This document shows, piece after piece, positions 62,015-64,000 of a DNA stretch of 64,000 bases. The stretch is from Isoetes taiwanensis. Lineage: Eukaryota; Streptophyta; Lycopodiopsida; Isoetales; Isoetaceae. The DNA is taken from assembly GCA_021234155.1 (NCBI GenBank), contig JAJEKV010000002.1, positions 36,557,107 through 36,621,106 on the forward strand, in the 5' to 3' direction. The notes beneath the pieces are model-generated. The model did no database searches. It saw nothing but the letters and a program-made list of their open reading frames with translations, and was not told where the DNA came from. Both the position numbers and the translations under genes were made by a program. Position 1 is the stretch's first letter. Every line of letters begins with the position of its first letter.

Positions 62015-64000
62015 TTAGTCACTATCTGTTGTGTCTGTGTCTGGAGCTGCATCTGGTGGATGATTTTCACTTTCGGTTGTATGAAATTGTTTGAGGCAAA
62101 AGCCATTAACCAATGTAGGTAATGGAGTGCCATCTAATTCGGCCAACTTGAAAACGCTGGATTGTACCACTTGAACAATTTGATAAGGACCAAGCCATCT
62201 GAACTTTAACTTGCGCGGAAAATTTTTGTAACGAGAATCATAAAGAAGAACCAAATCACCTTCTTTGAATGTTTTTGTCTTAAGATGTTTGTCATGCAAT
62301 GATTTCTGCAACTGTTGTCCATGAAGAACACGAATGTAAGCATCTCGCTGAAGTTCATCCAACTGTTCCAATTGATAAACCCTTTCCTTGAGTGCAGCAG
62401 GTGGATTATGTGCTGTAGCAAGTTGAAAACGGAGAGTTGGAAGAATATATTCAAAAGGCATGAGAGCTTCTTGACCATAGACCAGTTTGAAAGGAGTGTG
62501 ACCAGTAGCGTTGTAAGCCCAAAGAACAGTAGGCAACTTGTCCTGCCAATCGGTGCGTGAAGCATCATAAATTTTTTTGAGAACTGTGATGAGAGTTTTG
62601 TTGGTACTTTCAGCCAAGCCATTGCCTTGAGGATAGTAAGGTGTACTCTTCCGGTGCTGGATGTGAAGATAATCCGTTAGCTCCTTGATGGTATGATTAA
62701 CAAAATGCACGCCACGATCACTAACAAGTTCCGTAGGACATCCAAAACGTGTGATGATGTGCGTGTAGAGAACCTTGGCTGTGCTGGCAGCAGTGTTGTC
62801 TGGAAGTGCACAAGCTTCCGCCCATTTGGTAGCATAATCCGTGATGACCAGGATATAGCGGGCACGGGTGTGCCGCGTCGGTGGGTCCATGGGCCCTACA
62901 AAATCCATTCGCCATTTGCTGAAGGGATGTGGCGTGGCTACCGGCATCAAGGGTAGAGCGTCACGGGCCGTGGACTTTCCTACACGCTGACAGACGTCAC
63001 ACGTGCGAGCATAAGCGTGGGCATCTTTGAAGAGCGTGGGCCAGAAGTATCCTGCCAGAAGAATTTTGCGTGCCGTGGCGTCACCACTAAAATGACCACC
63101 ACCAAGCCCGTCGTGGGCTTGTCGAACAATATCGGGCACCTCATGAGGGAGGACACAACGTCTGAGGACCATGTCTTTACCGCGTTTGTAGAGATGACCT
63201 GCAACCATGGTGTAGTCGCGGACCTCGCGGAAAAATTGACGATGGCGTGAGCGAACCTTGTCTGGAGAGAACTTCGGATCTTGTGGAGGAAGAGCACCAT
63301 TGAGAAGATATTGCTGAAAGTTGTGAAACCAATGGGGCGTGGCCGTGACCAGGAATAATTGAGCGTCTGGAAAGGCGTCAGAAACACCCGTGGAGGGATC
63401 ATCCGTGTGGATGCGTGAAAGATAATCAGGCACCACATGAGACTTGCCTGCCTTATGAACAATTTCAAAAGGAGCGAATTCTTGCAGAAGAAGGACCCAA
63501 CGAGCAATTCTGCCCGTGGGCGTGGCTTTGTTGATCAAGTAAAGAAGAGCTTGATGGTCCACAAAGAACTTGATCCGGCTTCCCAACAAATAATGTCGGA
63601 AACGTTGGACACATAAAACTAAGCCCAAAGCTTCCCGTTCCGTGGCAGAATAGTTGCGCTCAGCAGGATTGAGTTTCCGGCTAGCATAGCAGATTGGTTT
63701 ATCCGTGGTGTCATCATAGGCCTGAGAGAGAACAGCACCAATGGCAAAAGCAGAGATGTCAACATGAACGTGGAAAGGCTTGTCCCATTGGGGAGGAACA
63801 AGGACCGGGGCCTGAGTAAGTAACAGCTTCAACTTCTGAAAAGCAGCTTCCGCGTGGGAATTCCAAGCTCAAGTGGATTCATCACGCGTGAGTTTATGAA
63901 TGGGGTCAGCTATGGCTGCTAGTCTAGGAATAATGGTGGAATAGTAATTTACCTTACCCAGGAAAGAGCGTGTCTCTTTGATATTAGACGGTGCGTGAGC
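62015..64000 (-). pseudogene. pol C-terminal part: RNase H and integrase
   Basis: One frame runs from the window edge to the stop at 62015, broken only by a TGA at 63871-63869 where Trp is expected in the RT-RNase H linker. RNase H: HVDISAFAIGAVLSQA, CYASRKLNPAERNYSATERE, HQALLYLINK and VPDYLSRI. Integrase: zinc finger H-H-C-C (GGGHFSGDATARKILL to CDVCQRVG), then the core with DFVGPMDP, SDRGVHF and, exactly 35 residues after the second Asp, the Glu of GLAEST. The C-terminal domain is canonical: FKEGDLVLLYDSRYKNFPRK, LKFRWLGPYQIV, TLVNGFCLKQF. Apart from the TGA it could still be functional. The RT active site is outside the window. Confidence 0.88.

Larger units (their letters stand above)
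57526..64000 (-). mobile_element. 3' part of a second Ty3/gypsy element with two extra ORFs
   Basis: On the minus strand the order is pol (from the window edge to 62015), an antisense frame (61610-61876, plus strand), a long sense frame (61071-57900) and a probable 3' LTR. A polypurine tract, GGTGGGGGGGAG (58086-58075), precedes TGTTAG at 58074. The 5' LTR, gag and most of RT lie beyond the window. The integrase and RNase H are of a non-chromodomain type ending in an Asp/Glu-rich tail. Compared with the 49-56 kb element it is less decayed. Confidence 0.75.

Noticed and set aside
1-64000. CRISPR arrays, bacterial operons, rRNA genes, organellar insertions
   Set aside because: No spacer-repeat arrays, no Shine-Dalgarno-led gene strings, and no recognisable rRNA, plastid or mitochondrial genes. 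Spliced introns and plant retroelements show a nuclear plant sequence.

Overview
The window looks like nuclear DNA of a land plant, most likely a fern or another seedless plant. The only gene family I can name firmly is DRP5B/ARC5, the plastid-division dynamin. It lies here as a 17-exon gene whose introns are all GT-AG. The rest is dominated by retroelement types typical of repeat-rich plant nuclear genomes: plant L1-like LINEs, an APE-type LINE with microsatellite tails, and Ty3/gypsy elements. The fern placement is an inference from the style of the repeats, not a proven assignment.

Layout. 1-0.5 kb: the start of an unrecognised minus-strand gene (TATA box, 5'UTR intron, ATG just after the acceptor) running off the left edge. 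1.1-6.25 kb: a decayed APE/RT LINE on the minus strand ('LINE-F'). 6.3-7.2 kb: two copies of a roughly 365-bp dimeric repeat. 8.17-8.67 kb: an intact single-exon gene for an unrecognised acidic protein with a C-terminal Cys4 cluster and its own TATA box. 9-17 kb: mostly repeats, including an FCP1-phosphatase-like fragment, a foldback element with an array of TTCTAGAA motifs, a perfect 153-bp inverted repeat and a 57-bp tandem array. 17.3-18.3 kb: an ORF1-only retroposon with the same 3' tail as LINE-F. 18.6-24.9 kb: DRP5B. 26.6-28.0 kb: a minus-strand membrane-protein gene of the plant family that databases label 'ribosomal protein L34e superfamily'. 28.8-33.9 kb: a LINE-F fragment, a possible SINE and dispersed palindromes. 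33.9-40.8 kb: a nearly full-length L1 (L1-A) with poly(A) and a 13-bp target-site duplication. 41.9-48.3 kb: a second L1 (L1-B) whose ORF2 3' part is inverted. 48.9-56.7 kb: a complete but decayed Ty3 element with two LTRs, a tRNA-iMet primer site and TACTG duplications. 57.5-64 kb: the 3' part of another Ty3 element on the minus strand, with pol, then a divergent antisense ORF and a large extra sense ORF between pol and a probable 3' LTR.

The host genes are unrelated single-copy genes separated by retroelements; I see no operon or gene cluster. The most unusual objects are the Ty3 element with two extra ORFs around a bidirectional leader (57.5-64 kb), the ORF1-only retroposon next to the DRP5B promoter, the inverted L1-B, and a 38-bp LINE-tail insertion whose removal restores the Ty3 reverse-transcriptase motif. 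Many open frames in the window begin with GTG or TTG or lie in repeats, and I have not called them genes.
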